The notes under the pieces: model-generated | Seen by the model: the letters and a program-made list of their open reading frames with translations, nothing else | What the model was told of the DNA's origin: nothing | The model's database searches: none | Made by a program: the position numbers and the translations under genes | Origin: Anaerolineae bacterium | GTDB taxonomy: Bacteria > Chloroflexota > Anaerolineae > JAADDB01 | Direction: 5' to 3' | Assembly (NCBI GenBank): GCA_015486895.1 | Contig: WFQT01000172.1 | Coordinates: 1-6,104, forward strand | DNA: 6,104 bases | In this document: piece after piece, positions 5,923-6,104 of the stretch | Numbering within the stretch: position 1 is the stretch's first letter | Layout of the letters: each line of letters starts with the position of its first letter

Positions 5923-6104
5923 TCACGTTAATGTCCCTAAAAGCCGCGTGTAGATGGCTTCATACTGCCCGGCAATGGCGTCAATAGTAAAATGCTGTCG
6001 CACCGTCTCCCGGCCCCGTCTGGCTATCTGCCCCCGTTTTTCTGGATGTGTCAGTACCCAGTACATACGTTGCGCCAGTGCCGCACTATCCGCCGGTGGC
6101 ACTA
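5923..6104 (-). CDS. C-terminal end of a GT4-like glycosyltransferase (5' part beyond window)
   Basis: The last 59 codons of a gene entering from the right edge, ending in TGA at 5925-5923. The peptide starts VPPADSAALAQRMYWVL and continues with HPEKRGQIARRGRETV, HFTIDAIAGQYEAIYTRLL. This is the typical end of a GT-B fold family 4 glycosyltransferase: the VPPxD...LA stretch that follows the nucleotide-sugar-binding Glu motif, a helix with a short 'HPE' turn, an Arg/Gly-rich segment, then the closing 'F...I..QYE.IY' helix. The donor-site EX7E motif itself is outside the window. Family members transfer sugars from nucleotide-sugar donors in polysaccharide, lipid or trehalose/sucrose-type pathways; which one applies here cannot be told. 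It is co-directional with the secreted hydrolase genes, which fits a glycan locus, but the 178-base gap may separate transcripts. Confidence 0.82.
   Translation of the reverse strand, partial: VPPADSAALAQRMYWVLTHPEKRGQIARRGRETVRQHFTIDAIAGQYEAIYTRLLGTLT

Overview
The window reads as part of a secreted-protein locus of a bacterium. The best guess for the host is Chloroflexota (Anaerolineae/Caldilineae/Ardenticatenia-like), from indirect signs. These are Thr-Pro repeat linkers joining a large secreted enzyme to SdrD-B/Cna-B-like beta domains, C-termini resembling the 'YLPLV'-type tails common in that phylum's secreted proteins, and roughly balanced base composition. There is no marker gene, so the host call is an inference.

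Everything convincing lies on the minus strand, so the biological order runs from high to low coordinates. At 6104-5923 is the last 59 codons of a GT4-like glycosyltransferase that enters from outside the window. After a 178-base gap comes a large secreted enzyme (5744-2940, 934 aa): an export signal, a probable TIM-barrel glycoside hydrolase module, a beta-sandwich-like module, and two SdrD-B-like domains separated by Thr-Pro linkers. After a 95-base gap comes a 299-aa secreted protein of unknown family (2844-1945), built from two copies of one Cys-bracketed module. After a 143-base gap comes a second secreted glycoside hydrolase-like protein (1801 to the window edge). It is a divergent paralogue of the large enzyme and is still open at base 1. 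It can be read for 600 codons without a stop.

The three secreted proteins are co-directional and closely spaced, each with its own Shine-Dalgarno, so they could form one transcription unit or several short ones. A reasonable but unproven picture is an extracellular polysaccharide-processing set next to a glycan-synthesis gene: two related hydrolases flanking a small duplicated protein that could be a binding or accessory factor. The substrate cannot be read from the sequence.

No mobile element, tRNA, rRNA, CRISPR array or intact plus-strand gene was seen. The plus-strand open frames are antisense shadows of the genes above. No non-coding stretch exceeds 300 bases. The most unusual items are the paralogous hydrolase pair with conserved Gly-Glu and Phe-Glu-Thr motifs, the internally duplicated unknown protein, the C-terminal tails, and a 50-base inverted-repeat element enclosing direct repeats upstream of the second hydrolase.
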